This document shows, piece after piece, positions 43,406 through 53,665 of a DNA stretch of 64,000 nucleotides (its first letter is position 1; the number at the start of each line of letters is the position of its first letter). The notes below the pieces were generated by a model. That model was not told the origin of the DNA and did no database searches. It saw only the letters and a program-made list of their open reading frames with translations. This DNA is from JAEZDP01 sp964430855 (GTDB taxonomy: Bacteria > Acidobacteriota > Vicinamibacteria > Vicinamibacterales > Vicinamibacteraceae). The translations under genes were made by a program, and so were the position numbers. The DNA is taken from positions 1 through 64,000 of the forward strand of contig CAYSHC010000007.1 in the NCBI GenBank assembly GCA_964430855.1, in the 5' to 3' direction.

Positions 43406-44505
43406 GACAACCGCTCCATTACCCATACGGCCGCCACGGCGCAGACGGCTATCGATGTGGCCTGCACGATTCGGTGATGCCACGCGTGCCGCGCCATCCA
43501 GCCGATCACGGGCACGGCGACGGCGACGATCGCGAGCTGCCCGATCTCGATGCCCACGTTGAACGCGAGCACCGACGACACGAGCTGCGCCGTGGGCATG
43601 CCCAGCACGTCGAGCATCCCGGCGAAGCCGAAGCCGTGCACCAGCCCGAACCCGAAGGCCAGCGGCCAGCGTGCGCGCGGTCGCTCGACGAGGAGGTTCT
43701 CGAGCGCGACGTAGATCAGGCTCAGCGCGATGGCCACCTCCACGACCCGCGCGGGCGGCGACACGACGTGCAGTGCCGCGAGCAGCAGCGTCACGCTGTG
43801 CGCCGCGGTGAAGGCCGTCACGATGGCCACACGCGAGCGCCACGTCCCGCCGGGCACCAGCAGGCACAGCAGGAACAGCACGTGGTCGTACCCCGTGACG
43901 ATGTGCTCGAGACCCGAGAGCAGCATCGCGCGCAGCGAGCCCGCCGGGGCGAGTCCCGTGGACACGGCATCGTCGACCGTCGGCAACGCGAGATCGGCCG
44001 CCGTCGCCGTCAGCATCACCGGCGCGCCCGGACTGGCCGCGTCGGTCGCGCCGGCACGCTCGACGCGCGCCAGCACGCGGTGGCTGTCGTCGGTCAGCTC
44101 GTGGAAGCGCGAGCGGGCGAAGCGCTCGCCCGCGGCCTCCGACAGCGAGTGTCTGACGACGACTTCGATGGCGTCGGGTGGCAGGACGCGCGCGCTGACG
44201 AGCGTGGCAGGTACGGGCCGACCGTTCTCGATGACGTGGAAGTACCGGAGCAGCTCGCGGCCGATGGCCATGCGCCGCTGCTCGGTCATCGCCCCGCCGT
44301 GCTCCGGCGTCGTGAGCACGTCCGGCGTCCAGCCGAAGTCCGCGAGCGACACGATGATCTGGCTCGTCGCCTCCTGCCGGTCGACGGTCACCTTCCAGAA
44401 GGCCATCGACCCCGTGTGGGCATACGCGGGCACGAGCACGGCAAGTGCGGCGGTGAGCGCGAAGACGAGCGACGTCCGGACGCGGCGATGCGCGATGACG
44501 GTCAT
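43402..44505 (-). CDS. HupE/UreJ-family membrane protein
   Basis: A 367-residue protein. A signal peptide and extracytoplasmic beta-rich domain (~30-195, AFWKVTVDRQEATSQIIVSLADFGW) precede a membrane domain of about six helices. That half has the HupE_UreJ_2 pattern: GYDHVLFLLCLL, TAFTAAHSVTLLLAAL, VEVAIALSLIYVALENLL, FGFGLVHGFGFAGML. The conserved His residues hint at nickel or cobalt transport, but the large N-terminal part is typical of family members with unclear roles. The gene couples to the CehA-like hydrolase downstream. The ATG at 44505 gives the clean signal peptide. Confidence 0.82.
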   Translation of the reverse strand: MTVIAHRRVRTSLVFALTAALAVLVPAYAHTGSMAFWKVTVDRQEATSQIIVSLADFGWTPDVLTTPEHGGAMTEQRRMAIGRELLRYFHVIENGRPVPATLVSARVLPPDAIEVVVRHSLSEAAGERFARSRFHELTDDSHRVLARVERAGATDAASPGAPVMLTATAADLALPTVDDAVSTGLAPAGSLRAMLLSGLEHIVTGYDHVLFLLCLLVPGGTWRSRVAIVTAFTAAHSVTLLLAALHVVSPPARVVEVAIALSLIYVALENLLVERPRARWPLAFGFGLVHGFGFAGMLDVLGMPTAQLVSSVLAFNVGIEIGQLAIVAVAVPVIGWMARHAWHHRIVQATSIAVCAVAAVWVMERLS

Positions 44506-44688
44506 GGCAAGGGCGGTGCGGCCACATTCTCCACCAAACACGGCCGTTCCGCGACCGTCCCCCCCGAGAGGTCGCATCCGCCGGTATCGGCGTGGCCGCA
44601 CGAGGGGACGGGATAGACTCGGAGTCATCGGATGCCAGGTGCTCGTGATCGACGTCCCGCGGCGGCTGCCGCACGCTGGAGGATACGC

Positions 44689-45618
44689 ATGAGGTGTCGC
44701 GCCACCGGACCACGCGGCCTGCTGGCTCGGCTCCTTGTCGTCCTCGTCGCCGCTGCGGCAGGCGCCTGCGCGCGCGCCGCACCCGTGCCGGCGCAGGCCA
44801 TCGAGGACGCGCAGCTTGGCGTGCGCGTGAAGACGGCGCTCGTGAACGACCCGCACCTGGGCCCCCGCGTCATCGAGGTGCGCGTCTCCGGCGGCATCGC
44901 GTCGCTTGCCGGCCTCGTCGCCTCGGAAGCGGAACGCGCGCGTGCGCTGGAGATCGCCCGTGCCGTCCCCGGCATCGTGGACGTCGAGTCGAGGCTCGTG
45001 ATCGGCGAGCCGCCGCCACCGCCCCAGCACGACGAGGCCGCGCTCCCGCGGCCACGCGACCGCATGGCCGAGTCGAGCGCCAGCGAGCGGCGTCTGCTCG
45101 CCGTGGGCCTCGCGGTTGGCGGCCGCCGGCCCGCCGAGGCGGCACTGTCGTCCACGACGGTCGTCACCCCGATGGCGCGCATCGGCAGGCCGCGCGGCTT
45201 CTTCCCTGACGTCGGCTTCACCTGGTACCAGACGCGGCTTTCGCCGGCCGACATGGACGGCGGGCTCGGCCGCATCACGGTGAGGCCCGTGATGGGCGGC
45301 ATCGGCTACACCCTCACAGACGACGTGCACTGGGCGATGACCTTCTCGGTGGTCGGCGGCGTCGCGTTCAACGGCGTCCGCATCGAGCACCCGCGGCCGG
45401 GCGACGGCCAGGTCGTGGACATCGACAACAGCCCGGCGGTGCGTCCGGGTGCCTCGCTCTGGTACGACGTCAACGACAGGATTGCCCTCAACGTCTTCGG
45501 CGGGTACGTCATCACGCGCCCGCGGACGACGTTTCTCGAGGGCGGCGCGTTCACGCGGCGCGCCATCAGAGCCGACGCGGCCGTGTTCAGCGTGGGCATG
45601 GCCTGGAAGCTGTTCTGA
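44689..45618 (+). CDS. BON domain-outer-membrane beta-barrel lipoprotein-like protein
   Basis: A 309-residue envelope protein. The N-terminus is a signal peptide ending AAAAGAC, a borderline lipobox. A BON domain follows (IEDAQLGVRVKTALVNDPHLG, VIEVRVSGGIASLAGLVAS), then a proline linker and a C-terminal half of alternating strands (DVGFTWYQTRL, YTLTDDVHWAMTFSVVGGVAF, ALNVFGGYVITRPRTTF) ending in F, as in OmpW-like barrels. GGAGG just before ATG at 44689 fixes the start. It precedes mlaE by 10 bp and may belong with the lipid-transport operon. Confidence 0.78.
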   Translation: MRCRATGPRGLLARLLVVLVAAAAGACARAAPVPAQAIEDAQLGVRVKTALVNDPHLGPRVIEVRVSGGIASLAGLVASEAERARALEIARAVPGIVDVESRLVIGEPPPPPQHDEAALPRPRDRMAESSASERRLLAVGLAVGGRRPAEAALSSTTVVTPMARIGRPRGFFPDVGFTWYQTRLSPADMDGGLGRITVRPVMGGIGYTLTDDVHWAMTFSVVGGVAFNGVRIEHPRPGDGQVVDIDNSPAVRPGASLWYDVNDRIALNVFGGYVITRPRTTFLEGGAFTRRAIRADAAVFSVGMAWKLF

Positions 45619-45628
45619 GCACACGCGC

Positions 45629-46393
45629 ATGCACCAGTGGCTGACGATGTGGCTCGCGGGCGTCGGCGACGCCGCGCTCTTCGCGGCTCGGGCGCTGCGC
45701 GAGGCGGTGCGCCCGCCCTACGAAGTCCGCGAGACCCTGCGGCAGCTCTACGAGCTGGGCTGCCGATCGGTGCCGCTGATTGCCGTGAGCGGGTTCGCCG
45801 TCGGCGTCGTGCTGTCGATGCACACGCGGTCGTCGCTGGCCCGCTTCGGCGCCGAGGGCCTCATCCCGGCCGGGCTGGCCATCGCGCTCGTGCGCGAGAC
45901 GGGCCCGCTCGTCGCCGGCCTGCTGCTCGCGGGCCGCATCGGCGCGGGCATCGGCGCCGAGCTCGGGGCCATGAAGGTGACCGAGCAGATCGACGCACTC
46001 GAGGCGTCGGCTGTCGACTCGTTCAAGTACCTGGTCGTCACGCGGACCGTGGCGTGCGTCATCGCGCTGCCGCTGCTCACCTCGGTGATGAACTTCACGG
46101 GCATGCTCGGCGGCTGGGTCGCGGAGGCTACGATCACGGGCATTCCGTTCCGCGGCTATTTCGTGCAGGCATTCTCGATCGTCGACTTCGCGGACCTCGT
46201 GCCTTCCACGCTGAAGACCACCGTCTTCGGCTTCATCATCGCCGTCGTCGCGTCGTACCTCGGCATCAACACGTCGCGCGGCACCGAGGGCGTCGGCCAG
46301 GCCTCCACACGCAGCGTCGTGACGGCGTCCATCTTCCTGATCGTTGCCAACGTGCTGCTCGTGCGGATGATCTTCTTCTTCTTCCCGGACTGA
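45629..46393 (+). CDS. mlaE: MlaE-family ABC transporter permease
   Basis: A 254-residue inner-membrane permease with about five helices. VPLIAVSGFAVGVVLSMH, LVRETGPLVAGLLLAGRIGAGIGAELGAMKVTEQIDALEASAVD and LGINTSRGTEGVGQASTRSVVTASI are the MlaE family hallmarks. With MlaF and an MCE protein it moves phospholipids or related lipids between membranes. The ATG at 45629 lies 10 bp after the BON/barrel gene stop. MlaB and MlaC partners are not encoded here. Confidence 0.93.
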   Translation: MHQWLTMWLAGVGDAALFAARALREAVRPPYEVRETLRQLYELGCRSVPLIAVSGFAVGVVLSMHTRSSLARFGAEGLIPAGLAIALVRETGPLVAGLLLAGRIGAGIGAELGAMKVTEQIDALEASAVDSFKYLVVTRTVACVIALPLLTSVMNFTGMLGGWVAEATITGIPFRGYFVQAFSIVDFADLVPSTLKTTVFGFIIAVVASYLGINTSRGTEGVGQASTRSVVTASIFLIVANVLLVRMIFFFFPD

Positions 46394-46396
46394 TCC

Positions 46397-47152
46397 ATGG
46401 CACGCGACGCGCTGGTGCCGGCCGTGGAGCTTCGCGATGTGAGCAAGTCGTTCGGCACGCGGCGCGTGCTGGATCGGGTGAGCCTCACGGTGCCGGCCGG
46501 GCATGGCTTCTGCATCCTCGGGCGCAGCGGCACCGGAAAGAGCGTGATGCTGAAGCACGTCATCGGGCTGATGCAGCCGGACGAAGGACGGGTCGTCGTG
46601 GAGGGGCAGGACATCACCGGCCGGTCGAGCCGCGCGCTGTCGCCCGTGCGCCAGCGTATCGGGTTCCTCTTCCAGAACAGCGCGCTGTTCGACTCGATCT
46701 CCGTCGGCGAGAACGTCGCGTTCCCGCTGCGCCGCCACCGGAAGCTCGACGAGGACGCGATCCGCGCCCGCGCGTCGCTGCTGCTCGACCAGGTCGGCCT
46801 CGGCCGCGAGTACGACAAGATGCCGGCGGCGCTGTCCGGCGGCATGCGCAAACGCGCCGGCCTCGCCCGCGCGCTGGCGCTCGATCCGTCGATCCTGCTG
46901 GCCGACGAGCCCAGCGCGGGCCTCGACCCGGTCACCGCAGCCGAGATCGACGCGCTTCTCGTGGACCTGAAGCGGCAGTCGAACACCACCATCATCGTCG
47001 TCACGCACAACATCCCCAGCGCGCGCGCCATCGGCGACGAGCTGGTGTTCCTGCACGAGGGCACGGTGCTGGCGCAGGGCACGCCGGCCGACCTCGACGC
47101 GAGCGAGCACGAGCTGGTCCGCACGTTCATGCGCTCGACGGGCGCGGGGTAG
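46397..47152 (+). CDS. mlaF: MlaF-family ABC transporter ATPase
   Basis: A 251-residue ATPase. Walker A is GRSGTGKSVMLKH, the MlaF-specific signature loop is LSGGMRKRAGLARAL, and Walker B is ILLADEPSAGLDPV, with the TTIIVVTHN switch histidine. It powers MlaE-type lipid transport on the cytoplasmic face. It starts three bases after the mlaE stop, with the MCE gene nine bases on, so the three form one operon. Confidence 0.95.
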   Translation: MARDALVPAVELRDVSKSFGTRRVLDRVSLTVPAGHGFCILGRSGTGKSVMLKHVIGLMQPDEGRVVVEGQDITGRSSRALSPVRQRIGFLFQNSALFDSISVGENVAFPLRRHRKLDEDAIRARASLLLDQVGLGREYDKMPAALSGGMRKRAGLARALALDPSILLADEPSAGLDPVTAAEIDALLVDLKRQSNTTIIVVTHNIPSARAIGDELVFLHEGTVLAQGTPADLDASEHELVRTFMRSTGAG

Positions 47153-47161
47153 GGAGAGAGC

Positions 47162-48535
47162 ATGCATACCAGTCGCCTGGCCCTCGTCGGCGCGTTCGTC
47201 CTCGTCGGGCTCGCGCTGTTTGCCGCGGGACTCTTCATGATCGGCGAGCGCCGGCTGCTGTTCACGCGGCAGTTCGAGGTCTCGACCGCGCTCGCGCGCG
47301 TGACAGGCCTTGCCGTGGGCACGCAGGTGCGTGTCGGCGGGATGCCGGCAGGAGAGGTGCTCGAGATCGTCGTGCCCCGCGTGCCCTCGGAGCCCTTCGT
47401 CGTGCGGATGCGGCTGCGCGACGACTTGCGGCACCTCGTCCGCACGGACTCGATCTGCACGGTGCAGACCGACGGCATCGTGGGGAGCGCGTTCATCCAG
47501 GTGGGCCTCGGCAGCGACGAGGCGCCCGTCGTGCAGGACGGCTACACGCTCGAGGGACGCGAGATGATCGAGCTTGCCGACCTCGTCCAGGAGGGCCGCG
47601 AGACGTTCCGCACGCTGACCTCCGAGGTGCTCGCGCTCGAGGACGACGTCCGCGGCGCCATCGCGGCGGTGACCGATGCGGGCCGGTCGATCGAGCAGGT
47701 CGTCTCGGCAACCGGCACGGAGCTGGAGGCGATGGTGAAGACGGGGCACGTGGCCGTCGAGGACACGAGGGCCATCCTCGCCGACGCCCGCGTGATGGTC
47801 GAGCGCGTCAAGGCCGGCGAGGGCACAGTCGGCAGGCTCCTGGCCGACGACGCGCTCTACCAGCACATGACGTCCGTGGCCGGCGAGACCGGGCAGACGA
47901 TGGCCAACGTGCGGGCCGTCACGGCGCGGGCCCGCGAGACGTTCGACGACCTCACCGCGCGGAACGGCGCGGCGGCGCAGATGGTGCAGTCGATGCGGCA
48001 GGCCGTCGCCGACGCGCAGGAAGTGATGTCGGACCTTGCGGAGGGCACCGAGGCGCTGAAGCGCAACTTCCTCTTCCGCGGGTTCTTCCGCGACAGGGGG
48101 TTCTTCGACATCGACACCATCACGCGCGACGCGTACCTGTCGGACGACTTCGGCGGCCGCGACCGCGTGCCGCTGCGCGTGTGGGTGGGTGCCGACGGCC
48201 TCTTCGAGCCGGACGCGTTCGGACGTGAACGGCTGAGCGAGGCGGGACGTCGCCGTCTCGATTCGGCCATGGCGGACTTTGTGCGCTATCCGCGCGACAG
48301 CCCGCTCGTCGTCGAGGGCTATGCCGGCCTTGCCGATGCCAGCAGCCCGCAGGTGCTGTCGGCCGAGCGTGCGTCACTCGTGCGCGACTACCTGATCGAC
48401 AGGTTCCGGCGACGGGCGACCATCACGGGCGCGCTCGGGATGGGAAGCGAGGCGCCGGGCAGCCCGTCGGGCAATGCCACGTGGTCTGGCGTCGCGCTGA
48501 CGCTGTTCGTGCACGAGCAGGCGCTGGCCCGCTGA
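47162..48535 (+). CDS. mlaD: MCE/MlaD-like protein with OmpA-like C-terminal domain
   Basis: A 457-residue protein. One N-terminal TM helix (residues 6-27) is followed by a single MCE domain (FTRQFEVSTALARVTGLAVGTQVRVGGMPAGEVLEIVV, VQTDGIVGSAFIQVGLG). A long helical stretch follows (~130-300, with GEGTVGRLLADDALYQ, typical of MCE proteins). The last ~110 residues are not MCE. VVEGYAGLADASSPQVLSAERASLVRDYLIDRF and ALGMGSEAPGSPSG resemble the OmpA peptidoglycan-binding fold. MlaD is usually ~180 residues, so this is a long, composite version that may span to the wall or outer membrane. Confidence 0.87.
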   Translation: MHTSRLALVGAFVLVGLALFAAGLFMIGERRLLFTRQFEVSTALARVTGLAVGTQVRVGGMPAGEVLEIVVPRVPSEPFVVRMRLRDDLRHLVRTDSICTVQTDGIVGSAFIQVGLGSDEAPVVQDGYTLEGREMIELADLVQEGRETFRTLTSEVLALEDDVRGAIAAVTDAGRSIEQVVSATGTELEAMVKTGHVAVEDTRAILADARVMVERVKAGEGTVGRLLADDALYQHMTSVAGETGQTMANVRAVTARARETFDDLTARNGAAAQMVQSMRQAVADAQEVMSDLAEGTEALKRNFLFRGFFRDRGFFDIDTITRDAYLSDDFGGRDRVPLRVWVGADGLFEPDAFGRERLSEAGRRRLDSAMADFVRYPRDSPLVVEGYAGLADASSPQVLSAERASLVRDYLIDRFRRRATITGALGMGSEAPGSPSGNATWSGVALTLFVHEQALAR

Positions 48536-48643
48536 GCTGCACGCCAACGCGCCGTTCCGCCTTGACACGCGCCGCCCGCGGGAGGATGGTGGGCGTATAG
48601 CCACCACATGGGGCGACGTGCCGCTCCGGAGAAGGGGGTCGCG

Positions 48644-49789
48644 ATGCGTACCCGTTTTCCGCGGATCAATGGAACGGTCCTCGCGGTGTTCCTGCTCGTC
48701 AGCCTGCCCGTCCTGGCAGGTGGCGTGCTGCTGGTGCTGCTGGCCGCGCAGTCGTCGCTGCGCGACATGTACGGCGCGCACCTGTCGCACGTCGCGCAGC
48801 AGACGGCCGCCAGCGTCGACGCCTACGTCTACCGCAAGGTGCTCGACGTGTCGATGCTCGGACGCGAGCCGGTCATCAGGCAGGCCGTCCGCGCCACGCC
48901 GCCGGGCGCACCCGAGGCCCTCGCCGCCGCCGGCGCCTCCCGCTATCTCGCCGATCTCGTCGCGCACGACCAGGTGTACCGCGAGATCGTCGTGACCAAT
49001 CGCGAGGGACAGGTCGTCGCGGCTTCGCACGAGATCGACCAGACACGGGCGTCGGAGGATGCCTGGTGGCGGATGACCGACGACGGCGGCGACGCCGGCC
49101 GCGTGTTCGTGTCGCAGCTGCGATGGGATGCCGACGCGGGCGCGTCGGTGATGCAGGTGTCGGCGCCGGTGCCGGTAGTGGACGGCGAGCAGCGGGCGGG
49201 CGTGGTGCGCGTGGTCTTCGACGCGCGCGAGCTGCTGGCGCCCGTCGCCGGCATCCAGCTGGGCGCGACCGGCATGGCCACGCTGGTCCGCGACAACGGC
49301 TCGGTGGTCTTCAGCCGCGCGTCGAACGACCCGACGGCGCGCTTCTTCGCCGCGGACCGGCTCTCCGAGAGCCTCCAGGCGCATCGGGCCTCGGAAGGCC
49401 TCCGCCAGGACGCCTTGCACTTCACCGCCGACGGCACCGACGGCAACGCGTACGTCGTCGGCGTGGCGCAGAGCCAGTTGAGCCGCAGCTACCCGGGCCT
49501 CAGCTGGCTCGTCGCGGTGTCACAGGCCGAGTCGGAGCTGGTCACGCCCGTGCGTGCCATCGGCTGGTACCTGCTGCTGGTCTTCGCCATGACGCTGCTG
49601 CTCGTCCTGGCACTGGCGCTGTACTTCTCGATGCGCCTGCACGCGCCGCCGATCGACGTGGACATGCAGCTGGTCGATCACTATCCGGTGTCGCGCATGC
49701 CCGACACGGGCGACGACGACTACGACTCGGTGCCTTCGGCGAGTACCGCGTCGATGGCGGCGCCGGCCACGAGACGCAGCTTCCCGTAG
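48644..49789 (+). CDS. Membrane sensor protein with extracytoplasmic Cache-like domain, no output domain
   Basis: A 381-residue protein. A TM helix at ~12-35 is followed by a periplasmic part of ~270 residues with dCache-like features (YREIVVTNREGQVVAASHE, DAWWRMTDDGG, VVRVVFDARELL, GMATLVRDNGSVVFSR). A second TM helix (WYLLLVFAMTLLLVLALAL) leads to a ~50-residue disordered tail, with no HAMP, kinase, MCP or GGDEF module. A separate signalling partner may exist. A GAAGGGGG site supports the ATG at 48644. The last 70 bp overlap the convergent cpaF gene. Confidence 0.78.
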   Translation: MRTRFPRINGTVLAVFLLVSLPVLAGGVLLVLLAAQSSLRDMYGAHLSHVAQQTAASVDAYVYRKVLDVSMLGREPVIRQAVRATPPGAPEALAAAGASRYLADLVAHDQVYREIVVTNREGQVVAASHEIDQTRASEDAWWRMTDDGGDAGRVFVSQLRWDADAGASVMQVSAPVPVVDGEQRAGVVRVVFDARELLAPVAGIQLGATGMATLVRDNGSVVFSRASNDPTARFFAADRLSESLQAHRASEGLRQDALHFTADGTDGNAYVVGVAQSQLSRSYPGLSWLVAVSQAESELVTPVRAIGWYLLLVFAMTLLLVLALALYFSMRLHAPPIDVDMQLVDHYPVSRMPDTGDDDYDSVPSASTASMAAPATRRSFP

Positions 49790-50808
49790 GAGGCCGGGCG
49801 GCTGCCCGTCGCGACGAAGTGTCCGACGGCGCGGCCGTCCGACGCGTAGCCCTCGAGCCTGTACTCGAAGAGCGGCGTCAGCACGACCTGGCCGTCCTCC
49901 CCGCGCGTCACCTCGGTGATGTGCGTCAGGCGGCGCACGCCGTCCTGGAGGATCTCCTGGTGCAGCACCAGGTCGACGCTGCCGGCGATCTGCTGCTGGA
50001 TGGCCCAGAGCGGCAGGGCCAGCCCTTTCGACAGCAACAGCAGCTCGAGGCGCGAGATGGCGTGCTGCGGCGAGCTGGCGTGGATGACGCCCATCGAGCC
50101 CGCGTGCCCGCTCGTCATCGCGTGAATCAGCTCGAAGGCCTCGTCGCCGCGCACCTCGCCCACGAGGATGCGGCTCGCGCGCATCCGCAGGCTGTTGCGC
50201 AGCAGGTCGGCCAGCGTGATGGCCCCGGCGCCCTCGGCGTTGGCCGACCGTCCCTCGAGGCGCACGCAATGCCGGATGGCGAGGTCGAGCTCCGAGGTGT
50301 CCTCGATCACGACGACGCGCTCGCCGGCCGGGATCTGGCTCGTGAGGATGCCCAGGGTCGTCGTCTTGCCCGACCCGCTGCCGCCCGAGACCAGCAGGTT
50401 GAGGCGCGCGCGGACCGCGTAGGCGAGGAAGTGCGCCATCCGGATCGTCATGGTGCCCTGGCGCACCAGGTCGTCCAGCGTGCGGACGATCCTGGTGAAC
50501 TTGCGAATCGTCACCGTCGGCCCGTGCACCGACACCGGCGCGATGCACACGTTGACGCGCGATCCGTCCTCCATGCGGAAGTCGGCCATCGGGCTGCGGG
50601 CGTTCACGCCGCGCCCCGCGGCGACGAGGAGGTTGTCGACGAGCAGGTCGAGCTGCGACGGGTGCGTGAAGACGGTCGGCACCTCTATCATGCGGCCGCC
50701 GCGCTCCACGAAGAGCTGATAGGGGCCGTTGATCATGATCTCGCTGATGGAGGGGTCCTCCATCAGCGGCCGTATCGGCGCCAGCCCCGGCTTGTCGAAC
50801 GTGGCCAT
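49720..50808 (-). CDS. cpaF: CpaF/VirB11-family secretion ATPase
   Basis: A 362-residue ATPase of the CpaF/TadA class. The N-terminal domain opens with PLMEDPSISEIMINGPYQLFVERGGR. Walker A is SGGSGSGKTTT (141-151), VVVIEDTSELDL is the Asp box, ILVGEVRGDEAFELIHAM is Walker B, and HASSPQHAISRLE follows. Such ATPases drive Tad/Flp pili or type IV-like secretion. No other tad, flp or pilus genes lie within reach, so the protein is an orphan here. The gene stands between the Cache gene and the M28 peptidase gene. Confidence 0.92.
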   Translation of the reverse strand: MATFDKPGLAPIRPLMEDPSISEIMINGPYQLFVERGGRMIEVPTVFTHPSQLDLLVDNLLVAAGRGVNARSPMADFRMEDGSRVNVCIAPVSVHGPTVTIRKFTRIVRTLDDLVRQGTMTIRMAHFLAYAVRARLNLLVSGGSGSGKTTTLGILTSQIPAGERVVVIEDTSELDLAIRHCVRLEGRSANAEGAGAITLADLLRNSLRMRASRILVGEVRGDEAFELIHAMTSGHAGSMGVIHASSPQHAISRLELLLLSKGLALPLWAIQQQIAGSVDLVLHQEILQDGVRRLTHITEVTRGEDGQVVLTPLFEYRLEGYASDGRAVGHFVATGSRPASYGKLRLVAGAAIDAVLAEGTES

Positions 50809-50827
50809 CGCTCGCGTCCGCGGCGGC

Positions 50828-52534
<1,707 letters not shown>

Positions 52535-52613
52535 CGTACTCCCGACCGGGGCGGCGCGCGATGCCGACTCAAGTAGAATGGCGGTCCCCGGAAACACGTG
52601 GAGGGTCGTTGGC

Positions 52614-53603
52614 ATGGGTGTGACGCGACGGGAGTTCAACAGGCTGGCCATGGCATCGGTGCCGGCGCTGATCGGCGGCGGGCCGCTCGCCGGGGCGCTG
52701 GCGGCCCAGGGCCGGCCGAACTCGGTCATCGACGGCGTCCCGATCGGCGTCATTACCTACAGCTACCGGAGCATGCCCGAACAGGGCGCCGACGCGATGC
52801 TGCGGTACGTCGTCGAGTCGGGCATCAGCCAGGTGGAGCTGATGGGCGGCGCCATCGAGGCGTATGCGGGCGCGCCCGAGATGCCGCGCCCAGCGCCCCG
52901 CCCCGGCGGCCCGGCGGGTCCGGGCGGCCGACGCCAGCCGACGCCCGAGGAAGTGGCGGCGCGTGAGGCCCATGCCACGGCGCTGCGCAAGTGGCGGCTG
53001 TCGCAGTCGATGGACACCTTCAGGGCGCTGCGCAGGCTGTACGACGACGCGGGCGTGACGATCTACGCCACGAAGATGATCAGCCTGAGCATGACCGACG
53101 ACGAGCTCGACTACGTGTTCAGCGTCTCGGAGGTGCTCGGGGCCACGCACACGACCCTCGAGCTGCCGACCGACCGGGCCGACCTGAAGCGGATCGGCGA
53201 CTTCGCGATGAAGCGGAAGATCTACGCGGCCTACCACACGCACCTGCAGGGCAGCCTCACCGCGTTCGACGAGGCGTTTGCCGTCTCGCCTGGCAACAGG
53301 GCGAATGTGGACTTCGGCCACTACGTCGCGGCCGGCAGCGGCGACCCCGTGGTGTTCCTCGAGAAGTTCCACGACCGCATCTGCAGCTTCCACCTGAAGG
53401 ATCGCAGGTCGAAGGCGAACGGCGGCGCCAACGTGGCCTGGGGCACCGGCGACACGCCCATCGCGCGGATCCTGCAGACGATGCGACGCCACAGGTACAC
53501 GATGCCCGCGACCATCGAGCTCGAGTACGAGATCCCCGAGGGCTCGAACGCCGTCGCGGAAGTCCGCAAGTGCCTCGACTTCTGCCGCCACGCGCTCGCC
53601 TGA
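52614..53603 (+). CDS. Tat-exported sugar phosphate isomerase/epimerase-like TIM barrel
   Basis: A 329-residue protein with a twin-arginine signal (MGVTRREFNRLAMASVPALIG, then an Ala/Gly-rich site). A xylose-isomerase-like TIM barrel follows: GVITYSYRS, VVESGISQVELMG, YAAYHTHLQG, ANVDFGHYVAAG, RICSFHLKDR and ATIELEYEIPEG carry the likely metal-binding His/Glu/Asp residues. A Pro/Gly/Arg-rich loop at ~90-105 is an insertion. GGAGGG eight bases upstream supports ATG at 52614 over 52578. It is divergent from the M28 peptidase; no sugar substrate can be inferred. Confidence 0.87.
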   Translation: MGVTRREFNRLAMASVPALIGGGPLAGALAAQGRPNSVIDGVPIGVITYSYRSMPEQGADAMLRYVVESGISQVELMGGAIEAYAGAPEMPRPAPRPGGPAGPGGRRQPTPEEVAAREAHATALRKWRLSQSMDTFRALRRLYDDAGVTIYATKMISLSMTDDELDYVFSVSEVLGATHTTLELPTDRADLKRIGDFAMKRKIYAAYHTHLQGSLTAFDEAFAVSPGNRANVDFGHYVAAGSGDPVVFLEKFHDRICSFHLKDRRSKANGGANVAWGTGDTPIARILQTMRRHRYTMPATIELEYEIPEGSNAVAEVRKCLDFCRHALA

Positions 53604-53607
53604 TTCG

Positions 53608-53648
53608 GGGGTCAGGTCTCGACAAACGGCGTGCTGGGGTCAGGTCTC
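53608..53648 (+). repeat. Two GGGGTCAGGTCTC repeats
   Basis: Exact 13-bp copies at 53608-53620 and 53636-53648, again 28 bp apart start to start. They lie between the TIM-barrel gene and the convergent YqaA-like gene. Confidence 0.85.
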
Positions 53649-53665
53649 GCCCCTGAGACGTTGCA

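Noticed and set aside
41582..43477. A 631-residue plus-strand frame opposite the CehA-like gene
   Set aside because: No domain, biased composition, and the opposite strand encodes a coherent hydrolase with a signal peptide.
45587..47866. A 759-residue minus-strand frame opposite mlaE, mlaF and mlaD
   Set aside because: His/Arg/Asp-rich shadow of three well-defined genes.
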